Assembly: GCF_027186265.1 (NCBI RefSeq)
Contig: NZ_CP114176.1
Span: 806,001 to 870,000, forward strand
DNA length: 64,000 nt
Reading direction: 5' to 3'
Source of the DNA: Lentibacillus daqui
Lineage (GTDB): Bacteria; Bacillota; Bacilli; Bacillales; Amphibacillaceae
The position numbers and the translations under genes were made by a program. This document shows, piece after piece, positions 1 through 7,399 of this stretch. Under the pieces are notes generated by a model. That model saw nothing but the letters and a program-made list of their open reading frames with translations, was not told the DNA's origin and ran no database searches. The first letter of the stretch is position 1, and the number at the start of each line of letters is the position of its first letter.

Positions 1-1490
1 TTCAGTTGGTCACTGTTTTTTTTTGCCAATGCTTCATTCAAATAAGCTTGCAGTCCCCGGCAAATAGCCTCTTCAATGGTTTCCCCCGCCCCGACGCCAA
101 TACCGTCCTCAGTTATGTTTGTGCCAACCTGATGATTCCCTTTTTTGAACTCCGTGGAATCGATCATTTGTGTAACGTACATTTCAATTCCAGTCAGGCC
201 AGCTTCTCTTCTTGCATCCTCATGTGTTAAGTCCGCACAGATAACTTCTGGCAATAGTTCTGCCGGGCCCTCTGACATCGGATTAATCGCCTGAACATAA
301 CACTGTGCAAGTGGAAGCTGTGACAAACTTTTTTCCGTCCACGTATGGAAAATTCCCGTCTTCTCGGAAGTTAATTGACTGAAATATCCTAAAAGGTCAT
401 TCGGTTGATGATCTCTGACCGTTTCCTTGTTGAGCCTTGCGTCAAGATTTTCAACAAGTTTGGGCGTAAAACTTTTGGATGTCACTAACGGATGTGTGAT
501 AAATGATAACCATTCACCTTCCAGCGTTTCAAGATCAAGCAGGTAAATTTGGTTGCTTTGATTTGCATCAGCAATTCCGGTAACATTCTTAAACATTTCA
601 AACACGGCGACATTCGCTAAAATGGATGCCGTTGTTGACGAAAACGGCTGAGAGCACGGTTCTTCTGTATGCAATACGGATCGATGAATTCTAAGCCATG
701 CAGACTCCCAGCACCCATCAGTTTCCGGATCAAATAACGGACCGGAAAGCCCCACTTGTTGTAAACATATGGCAGGGATAAATGACTTCTTTTCTTCTTT
801 GCAAACGGAGTTAAGTTCCCTTAATTCATTTACATTTCCGGACTGTGAGACGTATAAAATCCAATCATAGTCTTGCACAACCTGTTTCCAAAATTCTTCA
901 CCTTTTACTTTCTGAAAGGGTACCTCCATTACCTCAGCATCTGGCTCCCTCTCTTTGACACTTTGAACCAATTCATTCAAACGTTGCCTATTTGTATCAT
1001 CTGGATCCAAATTCATGACATTTAGTTTAGGCAACCCTGATTCGATTAACGCGGAGGCCAATGAAATGAGAAAGGGACCCGAGCCAACAGCAAGAACATT
1101 AGATTGGCGATATTTTTGGAAACGATACGCTCCGGAATCCACGAAACTCTCTATAAATTCAATTTGTGAAGCATATTTTTCGAGTATGGAACGATTTAAT
1201 TGATGGGGGGTATCTTTACTGGCGTCCCGAACAAAGCCATTCTTGTATAACGTTTCTCCAATTTCATAAACCCTGTTACGATACGGTGGCGTTAAGCCCG
1301 TAGTTAATTCTCCTAATGTTTTTTCTCCGTTAAACATCGGTATCAATTTTTCAATCCATTGATAAATTGTCGTTCCTTCCATGCGAAATGAACTGGAATT
1401 ATTTCGGAAATATACACCGCCCTTTGCGTCTGGGAGAAAAAATGTATCCCTCTTCACCTTTAGACGAGTGGATGAATTCAACTTTGACAT
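1..1490 (-). CDS. Thiazole-containing bacteriocin maturation protein, ThiF-like (partial, runs off left edge)
   Basis: This is the first ~496 codons of a long open frame whose 3' end lies beyond the window. The ATG at 1490-1488 is preceded by a strong GAGGAGG ribosome site. The N-terminus (RLKVKRDTFFLPDAKGGVYF, then FRNNSSSFRMEG) and the segment YRNRVYEIGETLYKNGFVRD match my memory of the family called putative thiazole-containing bacteriocin maturation protein. That family is distantly ThiF-like and is thought to help the cyclodehydratase that makes azol(in)e rings from Cys/Ser/Thr. The middle part (VLAVGSGPFLISLASALIES) resembles a nucleotide-binding Rossmann-type segment. The bacteriocin precursor lies immediately upstream on the same strand, as in Bacillus licheniformis-type loci. 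A YcaO partner would be expected to the left but is not visible. Family call strong, exact biochemical role inferred. Confidence 0.85.
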   Translation of the reverse strand, partial: MSKLNSSTRLKVKRDTFFLPDAKGGVYFRNNSSSFRMEGTTIYQWIEKLIPMFNGEKTLGELTTGLTPPYRNRVYEIGETLYKNGFVRDASKDTPHQLNRSILEKYASQIEFIESFVDSGAYRFQKYRQSNVLAVGSGPFLISLASALIESGLPKLNVMNLDPDDTNRQRLNELVQSVKEREPDAEVMEVPFQKVKGEEFWKQVVQDYDWILYVSQSGNVNELRELNSVCKEEKKSFIPAICLQQVGLSGPLFDPETDGCWESAWLRIHRSVLHTEEPCSQPFSSTTASILANVAVFEMFKNVTGIADANQSNQIYLLDLETLEGEWLSFITHPLVTSKSFTPKLVENLDARLNKETVRDHQPNDLLGYFSQLTSEKTGIFHTWTEKSLSQLPLAQCYVQAINPMSEGPAELLPEVICADLTHEDARREAGLTGIEMYVTQMIDSTEFKKGNHQVGTNITEDGIGVGAGETIEEAICRGLQAYLNEALAKKNSDQL

Positions 1491-1632
1491 TTATTTCCTC
1501 CTCGTTTCTAATTGTTACGAATCCTTCATTCATTATCATTTTATGTACTTGTGACTGTCCACTATGATAAAAAATAAAAGCGAAAGCACTCACTTAGCAC
1601 TGGAGCTAGACAGGGTTAAAAGGAAGAGAAAT

Positions 1633-1656
1633 CCCCCTGCATTGGCTATCAGGGGG
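1633..1656 (-). terminator. Hairpin between bacteriocin precursor and maturation gene
   Basis: A 7-bp perfect stem (CCCCCTG / CAGGGGG) with a 10-nt loop lies ~33 bp after the precursor stop codon. On the minus strand it is followed by a T-rich stretch. It could act as a partial terminator, giving more precursor than maturation-enzyme transcript. Confidence 0.55.
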
Positions 1657-1688
1657 ACATTTTATAAAACTAACATTTTTTCTTTGAC

Positions 1689-1901
1689 CTAAATAAAAAA
1701 TCCAAAGCAACCAAAACAGCCAAAGCAGCCGCCACAGCGGAAACCACCACAGCGAAAACAACCGCCACAACGACCACAACCGCCACAAAGCCTGCTGTCA
1801 ACCTGAACCTGATTTTGATTCATATGATCCATAGGAACTAATTCACTAACATGATAATTATCCATTCCTAATTGTTGCAAATCGTTTTGATAGTACTGCA
1901 T
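1689..1901 (-). CDS. Heterocycloanthracin/sonorensin-type bacteriocin precursor peptide
   Basis: A 70-aa peptide whose ATG at 1901-1899 sits 5 nt behind AGGGGAGG. The frame stays open upstream to 2147, but no ribosome site supports a longer form. Residues 1-36 are a leader of the MQYYQNDLQQLGMDNYHVSE type with ELVPMDHMNQ. The core (37-70) holds nine Cys spaced by Gly, Arg and Phe (RLCGGCGRCGGCFRC, later CFGCFGCFGFFI). The leader style and Cys-Gly core match the heterocycloanthracin/sonorensin family, whose Cys residues are thought to become thiazoles. The core has no Ser or Thr after the leader, so only thiazol(in)es would be expected. The ThiF-like maturation gene follows on the same strand. 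Confidence is high for the family; the mature structure is unknown. Confidence 0.88.
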   Translation of the reverse strand: MQYYQNDLQQLGMDNYHVSELVPMDHMNQNQVQVDSRLCGGCGRCGGCFRCGGFRCGGCFGCFGCFGFFI

Positions 1902-2273
1902 GTGTACCTCCCCTTTATATTTATTAATTATTGGTAAATTGGCAACAAGAGAGTCAATTGCTGTCTTCTGCATATGAAAACTTTTTCTCTCTTTAACACA
2001 ATATGATCCTTTTAGGTGGTTGTTACTGATGTAAGAGCCTATTTCATGGTGTTTGAATAGATCCTTAACGTATGTTTTCAACCTTTTGCTGGCAGTACCC
2101 TGGATGGACAACACAAAGCCAGGGCTAAACGGTATGTAGTCAGTCATAATCCAAAAACAATAAATTGATATTTCGCAAAATTACTATATATGAAGGAAGG
2201 GAATTTCAACTGTTCTATAGAAATCATTAAGTGACTAATCCAAGTTACAATTGTAGAAAGGGATGAACCTTTG

Positions 2274-2589
2274 ATGAAAATAAACAATTACAAAGTTGCA
2301 GTCGTACAAGCTGGATCAGAAGTAATGGACAAGGAAAAAGGTATCAAAAAAACAATCAGATTAATAGAAGAGGCTGCTATGAACCATGCAAAAATTATTG
2401 TTTTCCCTGAAGCCTTTATACCAGCTTATCCACGTGGGATGTCATTTGGTGCGGTAGTAGGAAGCAGGTCAGATGAAGGAAGAAAGGATTTTGCCAGGTA
2501 TTGGACGAACTCCATAACGGTTCCGGGACCTGAGACGGAACATATCGGAAAAGTTGTTAATAAAGCTGGGGTATACGTCGTAATTGGGG
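2274..2589 (+). pseudogene. Nitrilase, 5' part (split by IS607 copy 1)
   Basis: The first 105 codons of a carbon-nitrogen hydrolase (nitrilase branch), starting at ATG 2274; an in-frame TTG at 2271 is the alternative. Motif FPEAFIPAYPRG carries the catalytic Glu, and the frame runs to VYVVIGV, where the IS607 element begins. The frame then continues briefly into the element and stops at 2636. Joining 2589 directly to 4757 keeps the frame and gives a 317-aa protein, a normal nitrilase length. Nitrilases hydrolyse nitriles to carboxylic acids and ammonia; the substrate here cannot be told. As it stands the gene should be inactive. Confidence 0.88.
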
Positions 2590-2698
2590 TTCCAAAACAG
2601 TTTAATCTAAATTATTTAAAATTAATTACTTTTTAGCAGGATTCTTGCATTTTATGTCGAACCTTGTAAGTAGAAATAAAATGAGGAGGATCGCTAAC

Positions 2699-3325
2699 AT
2701 GTATACCATCGATGAAGCATCCAGCATACTTGGTGTTCATCCCACTACATTAAGAAGGTGGGAAAAAGAGGGGAAGATAACATCCTCTCGAACTACCGGT
2801 GGCCATAGAAGATATGCTGTAGAAGACCTTAGTGCTATCAAGCATGATTTGAAACCACTTCAGGACAAAATTGTTATCGGGTATTGCCGTGTCTCATCAT
2901 CGGACCAAAAGGAAGAGTTAAAAAGGCAGGTCCATACCGTTTCGCAGTATTGTTCGGCAAATGGATATCAGTTTCGTATTATAAAAGATCTGGGAAGTGG
3001 TTTGAATGACGATAAGAAGGGGCTAAAGGAATTAATCCGGCTGGCGCAAAGCAATCAGGTGGAGAAAGTTGTCGTCAACTACAAGGATAGGTTACTACGT
3101 TTTGGGTATGAATTGTTGGAACAAATATGTGCCTTCCATCATGTGAAAATGGAAATCGTCAACCATACAGAGGATAAAACATATGAGCAGGAGTTAGTCG
3201 AGGATATGCTTTCCATTATTACTGTCTTCAGCAATCGCTTGTATGGAAGCAGAAGTCACAAGCGAAAGAAACTGCAACAAGCGGTGAAACAGGTCATTGA
3301 GGACAACGGCCATGCTTACGTATAA
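2699..3325 (+). CDS. tnpA: IS607-family serine recombinase TnpA (copy 1)
   Basis: 208 aa from ATG 2699, chosen because AGGAGG lies 9 nt upstream; the frame is open further 5' without a ribosome site. Residues 1-45 form a MerR-like helix-turn-helix (MYTIDEASSILGVHPTTLRR, then WEKEGKI). From ~residue 60 it is a resolvase-type catalytic domain with GYCRVSSSDQKEELKRQ, which carries the nucleophilic Ser and the Arg/Asp/Gln context. IS607 TnpA cuts and rejoins DNA through a phosphoserine link at GG dinucleotides. The stop overlaps the tnpB start by 14 nt. It differs from copy 2 at several residues (for example SSILGVH against SNILGVH, GSGLNDD against GNGLNFD) and looks intact. Confidence 0.92.
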   Translation: MYTIDEASSILGVHPTTLRRWEKEGKITSSRTTGGHRRYAVEDLSAIKHDLKPLQDKIVIGYCRVSSSDQKEELKRQVHTVSQYCSANGYQFRIIKDLGSGLNDDKKGLKELIRLAQSNQVEKVVVNYKDRLLRFGYELLEQICAFHHVKMEIVNHTEDKTYEQELVEDMLSIITVFSNRLYGSRSHKRKKLQQAVKQVIEDNGHAYV

Positions 3326-4562
3326 TAAAAAGGTACGATTGGTGGTTACAAAAGAAAACAAGCAGTTACTCGATTCTCAATCCAGAATGTGCAACTGGCT
3401 GTACAATCAATTGCTGGATGCGGTGGAGGAAGATTATCGCAATGGAAAAAAGAAAAAACTGCTTTCCGGCAGAAACCTGAGGAATGAAGTACCGAAAATA
3501 AAAGTGGAAAACCCATTTTTGTTTAAAGTCCATTCCTCCCCATTGAAAAATACGGCATTACGGTTAAAAGATGCCTATGAACGATTTTTTGCTCCAAAAT
3601 TAATGAATGAGAAACCAAAATATCGTTCATGGAAAAAGAAGTGGTTTTCGCTTTATTACGATGAACCAAAAAAAGGTTTTAAATTATTGGACGCCAATCA
3701 ACTTTCCTTAAGTTTTGGCAAGTTAACAGATGAAGAATACAAGGAATTAAGGAAAACGGATGAACAGGCCAGGAAGACCATCAAAATCAAAGTTGGACTT
3801 GTGGAAGCGGTAGAACTAAGCGAAACGGAGAGAATCAAAACCCTTCGCATTACAAAGGATCTGGATTCGTATTATGTCATTTTTACAATAGAAGATGTCA
3901 AAGAAATCACCAAGATGAAGGAACAATCGTTTATTGTATTTGATCCCAACCATAAGAATTTGGCAGTAGGATTAGGCAGTGATGGAAAATCATATGAATT
4001 GAAATCGATGAATGCACTGTTGAAGTATTGGGATAAACGAATCGATGAAATCAAATCAAAACGGGACAAATGTGAAAAATTTAATAAGCTGGTATGCACC
4101 CCAAACGTCACCTATTTTGAGCCAAGCAAACGTTGGAAGAGACTCAATCATGCTTTGGAAAAGGCGCAATTAAAACGTCGAGAACAAATGAAGACGCTGT
4201 TATTTAGCTATGCGCATTATTTTTCCAAGCGTTACGATGCGATCTACATTGGTGACTATACACCAACTCCCGATGTAGCGAAATACGGGTCAATGAGAAG
4301 AGCCATGTTAAATCAAACACCAGTCGGTAAATTCAGGAGTATTTTGAACTGGGTGCAGGAAAAAAGTAGTAAATATTATCAAAAGATCGATGAACGTGAC
4401 ACAACCAAAACCTGTTGTGTCTGCGGTAACAAAGAGAAAAAAGATCCATCTATTCGCAGCTTTACATGTGTAAACTGCGGTACAACGCTTTCGAGAGATA
4501 TCAACAGTGCAGTTAATATCGGAAAGAAAGCCAAAAGCGATTGCCTCGCGCAGGCTACATAG
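3312..4562 (+). CDS. tnpB: RNA-guided endonuclease TnpB, C-terminus frameshifted (copy 1)
   Basis: 416 aa from ATG 3312. A single A is missing near 4530 (AAAAGCG here, AAAAAGCG in copy 2), so the protein ends SDCLAQAT and loses the 31-residue tail seen in copy 2. RuvC-I Asp (FDPNHKN, codon 3942), the Zn ribbon (CCVCG...CVNCG) and RuvC-III Asp (SRDINSAVN, codon 4497) are kept. The position of the usual RuvC-II Glu reads IYIGDY, with Gly at codon 4251, and a Glu occurs 47 codons later in KIDERDTTKTC. This resembles the rearranged active site described for Fanzor and related TnpBs. The frameshift lies after all catalytic residues, so the activity of this copy is uncertain. Confidence 0.88.
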   Translation: MLTYNKKVRLVVTKENKQLLDSQSRMCNWLYNQLLDAVEEDYRNGKKKKLLSGRNLRNEVPKIKVENPFLFKVHSSPLKNTALRLKDAYERFFAPKLMNEKPKYRSWKKKWFSLYYDEPKKGFKLLDANQLSLSFGKLTDEEYKELRKTDEQARKTIKIKVGLVEAVELSETERIKTLRITKDLDSYYVIFTIEDVKEITKMKEQSFIVFDPNHKNLAVGLGSDGKSYELKSMNALLKYWDKRIDEIKSKRDKCEKFNKLVCTPNVTYFEPSKRWKRLNHALEKAQLKRREQMKTLLFSYAHYFSKRYDAIYIGDYTPTPDVAKYGSMRRAMLNQTPVGKFRSILNWVQEKSSKYYQKIDERDTTKTCCVCGNKEKKDPSIRSFTCVNCGTTLSRDINSAVNIGKKAKSDCLAQAT

Positions 4563-4756
4563 GTGTGGAATCCCCTATGTATACAGTGTGGTGGGATTTT
4601 AAACAGGCAAAGATTGCTTGTGGTTTGACCCCATCTGCTGGCCTCGGGAAGTAAATCCGGGGGTTGAAACAAACATTCTTCTTGGTAATAGAGAAGAGGT
4701 CTTTGATTAATTTTAGGCTTAATTTCGGTTAGGTTTAAATAGACAAAGGAGTGCGG
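4563..4756 (+). ncRNA. Candidate omegaRNA (reRNA) scaffold at IS607 right end, copy 1
   Basis: TnpB systems are known to use an RNA made from the 3' end of tnpB through the element's right end, with the guide read from the flanking DNA. This ~190-nt tail is conserved with copy 2 and contains GGAATCCCC...GGTGGGATT and AATCCGGGGGTT, which can pair. The predicted guide would start with taattgaaaaagac of the nitrilase gene. The 5' end is unknown, and the RNA is inferred, not seen. Confidence 0.38.
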
Positions 4757-5394
4757 TAATTGAAAAAGACAGTGACTCCAGCCAAGGGACGCTTTATTGC
4801 ACAGCACTATTTTTTGGTCCGGATGGGCAATTACTCGGTAAGCATAGAAAACTGAAACCGACTGGCTCGGAACGGTTGATTTGGGGAGAGGGAGATGGCA
4901 GTACGTTACCTGTTTTTGACACACCATATGGCAAAATTGGTTCGTTGATTTGTTGGGAAAATTATATGCCACTGGCAAGGACGGCGATGTATGCAAAAGG
5001 TGTACAAATCTATATTGCGCCAACAGCGGACCCGCGTGATACCTGGTTAGCCTCTATGCGTCATATTGCTGCGGAGGGAAGGTGTTTTGTTTTATCGTGT
5101 AATCAATACACAACAAAGGATATGTTTCCACCTGATATCGCCTCCCGTGAGGAATTTGCAAATCTGCCTAACGAAATGTCCCGGGGTGGCAGCTGTATTG
5201 TGGATCCGTTGGGAAACTTCCTTGCCAAACCTGTATTTGGCAAGGAAGAAATTATTTACGGTGATATTGATTTGAACAGGATTGCTGAGGCACAGTTTGA
5301 CTTTGACGTGGTTGGCCATTATGCAAGACCGGATGTTTTTCAGTTGGTAGTGAATGAGAAAAAGCAGGAGAACGTAATTGGGAATGAAGAATGA
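4757..5394 (+). pseudogene. Nitrilase, 3' part (split by IS607 copy 1)
   Basis: The continuation of the nitrilase frame after the element: IEKDSDSSQGTLYCTALFFG, GKHRKLKPTG with the catalytic Lys, and SLICWENYMPLARTAMY with the nucleophile Cys, followed by the C-terminal dimer-strand region ending NVIGNEE. All three catalytic residues (Glu, Lys, Cys) are therefore encoded by the two halves together. A start at 4876 could express only the C-terminal ~172 aa, without Glu and Lys. No frameshift or stop is seen in this half, so decay after the insertion is slight and the insertion is probably recent. Confidence 0.88.
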
Positions 5395-5420
5395 AATATT
5401 GGTTTATACGGGAAAAGGAA

Positions 5421-5453
5421 TTGTGTGCGTGCTAAAAGCGCACACAATTTTTT
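5421..5453 (+). terminator. Rho-independent terminator after nitrilase gene
   Basis: A 9-bp perfect stem (TTGTGTGCG / CGCACACAA) with a 9-nt loop is followed by six T, 26 nt past the nitrilase stop. Confidence 0.9.
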
Positions 5454-5472
5454 CGGTTAATTTTCTTATTTC

Positions 5473-5690
5473 GGTTGGTCATCGCCCAAACTTGGTTGAT
5501 ACCCTTAAATCAGGGTCGATAATTTCCATATCCCAGCCGATATTCCTGAACCAAGGTTGATATTTCACTCGTCCTGGTTGATATACGCAGAACTAAGGTC
5601 GAAGGTTCCCCCATCTTGGCCGATATTCCTGAAATAAGGTCGATAGTTACCCCATTATGGTTGATAATCATACTTTTATAGATAGGACTG
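5473..5690. repeat. Degenerate 20-22-nt tandem repeat, core GGTYGATA (locus 1)
   Basis: About nine units of 19-22 nt each begin GGTTGATA, GGTCGATA or GGCCGATA and continue with a variable C/T/A-rich part, often TTCC or CCCC. Examples are GGTTGATATTTCACTCGTCC and GGTTGATATACGCAGAACTA. No convincing coding frame runs through it. The same period and core recur on the opposite strand at 19385-19455 and, in a more uniform form, at 7400-7546. The function is unknown. The stretch 5454-5793 holds nothing else clear except the ribosome site of the next gene. Confidence 0.7.
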
Positions 5691-5793
5691 TAACCAATAT
5701 AGTGATTAACAGCAGCGGCCTGGAACCATCCTATCCCATCACAAAATAATCCTCCTGGGCATAAAATGGGCATGATAAAGGAGGTTAACTAAA

Positions 5794-6309
5794 TTGTATC
5801 CATATATCTATTATCCGTTTTATACGTATTATCCGGTAAGAAATCAAGTGAGTAGGGCATATGCAGAGATTAGAGGAAGCGAATTGGCACCGAATCTGCG
5901 TGGATATGTTTTGTTCACCGATGTCCCTGGTGGAAATGAGGTAACGGTTGAAGTAAATGGATTGCCGCATTACCAACCTGCACATGGTGACAAGGCGCCA
6001 ATTGGACCACATGGTTTCCACATTCATGAAAAAGGTGATTGCTCGGTAGGAGATGAAGCAGATCCTTTTAAACAGGCTGGTGGGCATTGGAATCCGAATA
6101 ATCAGCCACATGGCCACCACCCCGGGGATTTTCCCGTTTTGTTTTCCAACAACGGTTATTCAAGAATGTCCTTTTTTACCAACCGGTTCAAGAGTCAAGA
6201 TATTATTGGCAAGTCGGTAATGATTCATGAAAATCCGGACGACTTTCGCTCACAACCGTCTGGGGATTCTGGAAAGCGCGTTGGTTGTGGGGTTATTAGA
6301 GCGTATTAA
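5794..6309 (+). CDS. Cu/Zn superoxide dismutase family protein with Tyr-rich N-terminus
   Basis: 171 aa; TTG start at 5794, chosen because AAAGGAGG lies 9 nt upstream. Residues 22-171 form a Cu/Zn SOD fold. All metal ligands appear present: His76 and His78 (HGFHIHEKGDC), His98 (GGHWNP), His106, His109, Asp112 (PHGHHPGD) and His145 (MIHENPDD). Cys83 and Cys165 (RVGCGVI) can form the usual disulfide. Unlike the lipoprotein YojM of B. subtilis there is no signal peptide; instead residues 1-14 are MYPYIYYPFYTYYP. Tyr/Pro-rich ends of this kind are common in spore-coat proteins, so a spore-surface location is possible (inference). It stands as a single gene. Confidence 0.87.
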   Translation: MYPYIYYPFYTYYPVRNQVSRAYAEIRGSELAPNLRGYVLFTDVPGGNEVTVEVNGLPHYQPAHGDKAPIGPHGFHIHEKGDCSVGDEADPFKQAGGHWNPNNQPHGHHPGDFPVLFSNNGYSRMSFFTNRFKSQDIIGKSVMIHENPDDFRSQPSGDSGKRVGCGVIRAY

Positions 6310-6316
6310 GTGGTTG

Positions 6317-6364
6317 CCAGGCACACACGCAAATCAGGTTATTAGTATTTGCACGAGTGCCTGG
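6317..6364. repeat. Long imperfect inverted repeat (CCAGGCAC-type intergenic palindrome)
   Basis: 18-nt arms CCAGGCACACACGCAAAT and ATTTGCACGAGTGCCTGG surround a 12-nt loop, directly after the SOD-like gene. The TGCCAGGCAC / GTGCCTGG theme resembles dispersed palindromes common in Bacillaceae intergenic DNA. It may act in transcript termination or be a small repetitive element. The rest of 6365-6722 has an open but unrecognised frame with one stop (6382-6610) and no supported gene. Confidence 0.6.
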
Positions 6365-6722
6365 GATAAAATTTGTGTATGTAATGGATGAAATAATATC
6401 AATGAGGTCAGAGGTATCCTGGGTGTTATCTGTTATCGATGATATTAACGAAAAAGCTGATATGATGGATGGCGCATAGTATAACATGAGAGCGGCTTTT
6501 ATGGTGGCTAGTTCAGGTACATGTTTAATCAAAAAATTAAGATATTATTTAGGATCAGCACTAAAATCTATGGTTGAAATTAATAATAAAGGATATGCCC
6601 TGTCGAACTGAAGGCTTGCGTTCCTACGTGTGCTATTTATGTAGGTGAGACGGGGTGTTATTTTTTCTAAAATACTTTTTAATGATGTAATAATGACTTA
6701 TTCAATTTGTTCGGATCAGCAA

Positions 6723-6911
6723 TCACCTTTTAAATGTTGCGTTACCATCGCGCTGAGCCATGTCCAAATACGCATCAAATCTATAAATCCCCTCTACTAC
6801 ATATTCCGATGTGCATGGTTTTGGCAATGTCCGCTGTAATTCTCTTGCAGACAAAATCACTCCACTTTGTTCATACCGTTCCTTCAACAACAAAAACACC
6901 TGGTTGTCCAT
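6723..6911 (-). CDS. Small hypothetical protein, 62 aa
   Basis: ATG at 6911-6909 behind a clear GGGAGGAAGATTAG ribosome site. I do not recognise the protein. It is soluble and charged, with MDNQVFLLLKERYEQSGVIL at the start and SEYVVEGIYRFDAYLDMAQR further on. It lies 30 bp downstream of the small HTH gene on the same strand, so the two probably form a two-gene operon. Its size and place next to an excisionase-type HTH suggest a phage or plasmid remnant, but that is a guess. Confidence 0.6.
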   Translation of the reverse strand: MDNQVFLLLKERYEQSGVILSARELQRTLPKPCTSEYVVEGIYRFDAYLDMAQRDGNATFKR

Positions 6912-6941
6912 CTAATCTTCCTCCCTTGGTTTAATCCACTA

Positions 6942-7157
6942 TTAATAGAAACGGGCCAATGAACCTGCATTTTTACTCATGCGGGTTGCCTTTGCCTGAT
7001 CTTGAATCCATAAATCAATGGAGTCTTTCGTAAATAAAATTTTGTTACGCAGCCTTAAGTGCGGGATCTGGTTAAGTTTTACCATGCAATAAATTGTATC
7101 GGTATGCACACCCAGATAAGCTGCGACCTCCTGAACAGTAATAGTATGCCGGTCCAA
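6942..7157 (-). CDS. Excisionase-family helix-turn-helix DNA-binding protein
   Basis: 71 aa. The TTG start at 7157-7155 follows AAAGGAGGGG at 4 nt; an ATG 24 nt upstream would sit before the ribosome site. The protein is one HTH_17/MerR-like domain (TVQEVAAYLGVHTDTIYCMV) with the basic wing HLRLRNKILFTKDSIDLWIQ. Proteins of this type bind DNA as excisionases or small regulators. No integrase is visible nearby, so its partner and target are unknown. It is co-directional with the 62-aa gene that follows. Confidence 0.75.
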   Translation of the reverse strand: MDRHTITVQEVAAYLGVHTDTIYCMVKLNQIPHLRLRNKILFTKDSIDLWIQDQAKATRMSKNAGSLARFY

Positions 7158-7399
7158 AGCTACCCCTCCTTTCGTAGACAACAGGGATATGAAGTAGACA
7201 GAAATGAATTACCAGAAATCATCTTCATCTATCATTACTACTATCGAAACTGGAACGGGTACGGTGGCATGGAATAAAAAAATTTTAGAACTAATATATA
7301 TGGGGCGGGAGGGTAGGTATGGCGACGCAACAAATTCGCTGTCAGTGGAGGGGCTTGGCGTAAAGGCAGAAAGGTTTACAAAGGTTAATGGAATTAGAC

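Larger units (their letters stand above)
2588..4756 (+). mobile_element. IS607-family insertion sequence, copy 1
   Basis: A ~2.17-kb element with tnpA (MerR-type HTH plus serine recombinase) and tnpB, nearly identical to 56729-58898. Comparing both copies sets the ends: the left end follows GGGG and reads ttccaaaacag; the right end reads acaaaggagtgcgg. There are no terminal inverted repeats and no target duplication beyond a shared GG, as known for IS607 serine-transposase elements. The exact crossover within the G run is ambiguous by 1-2 nt. This copy is 1 nt shorter than copy 2, which fits the single-base deletion in its tnpB. It disrupts a nitrilase gene. Confidence 0.88.

Noticed and set aside
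1902..2147. N-terminal extension of the bacteriocin precursor
   Set aside because: A strong ribosome site stands directly before the ATG at 1901, and none before 2147.
5473..5690. CRISPR array or T-box leader
   Set aside because: Period of ~21 nt with degenerate units, no repeat-spacer structure, and no specifier or antiterminator features.
6365..6610. Possible gene after the SOD-like gene (frame with MDEIISMRSEVSWVLSVIDD)
   Set aside because: Has an in-frame TAG, no ribosome site and no recognisable family, and its start overlaps the palindrome.
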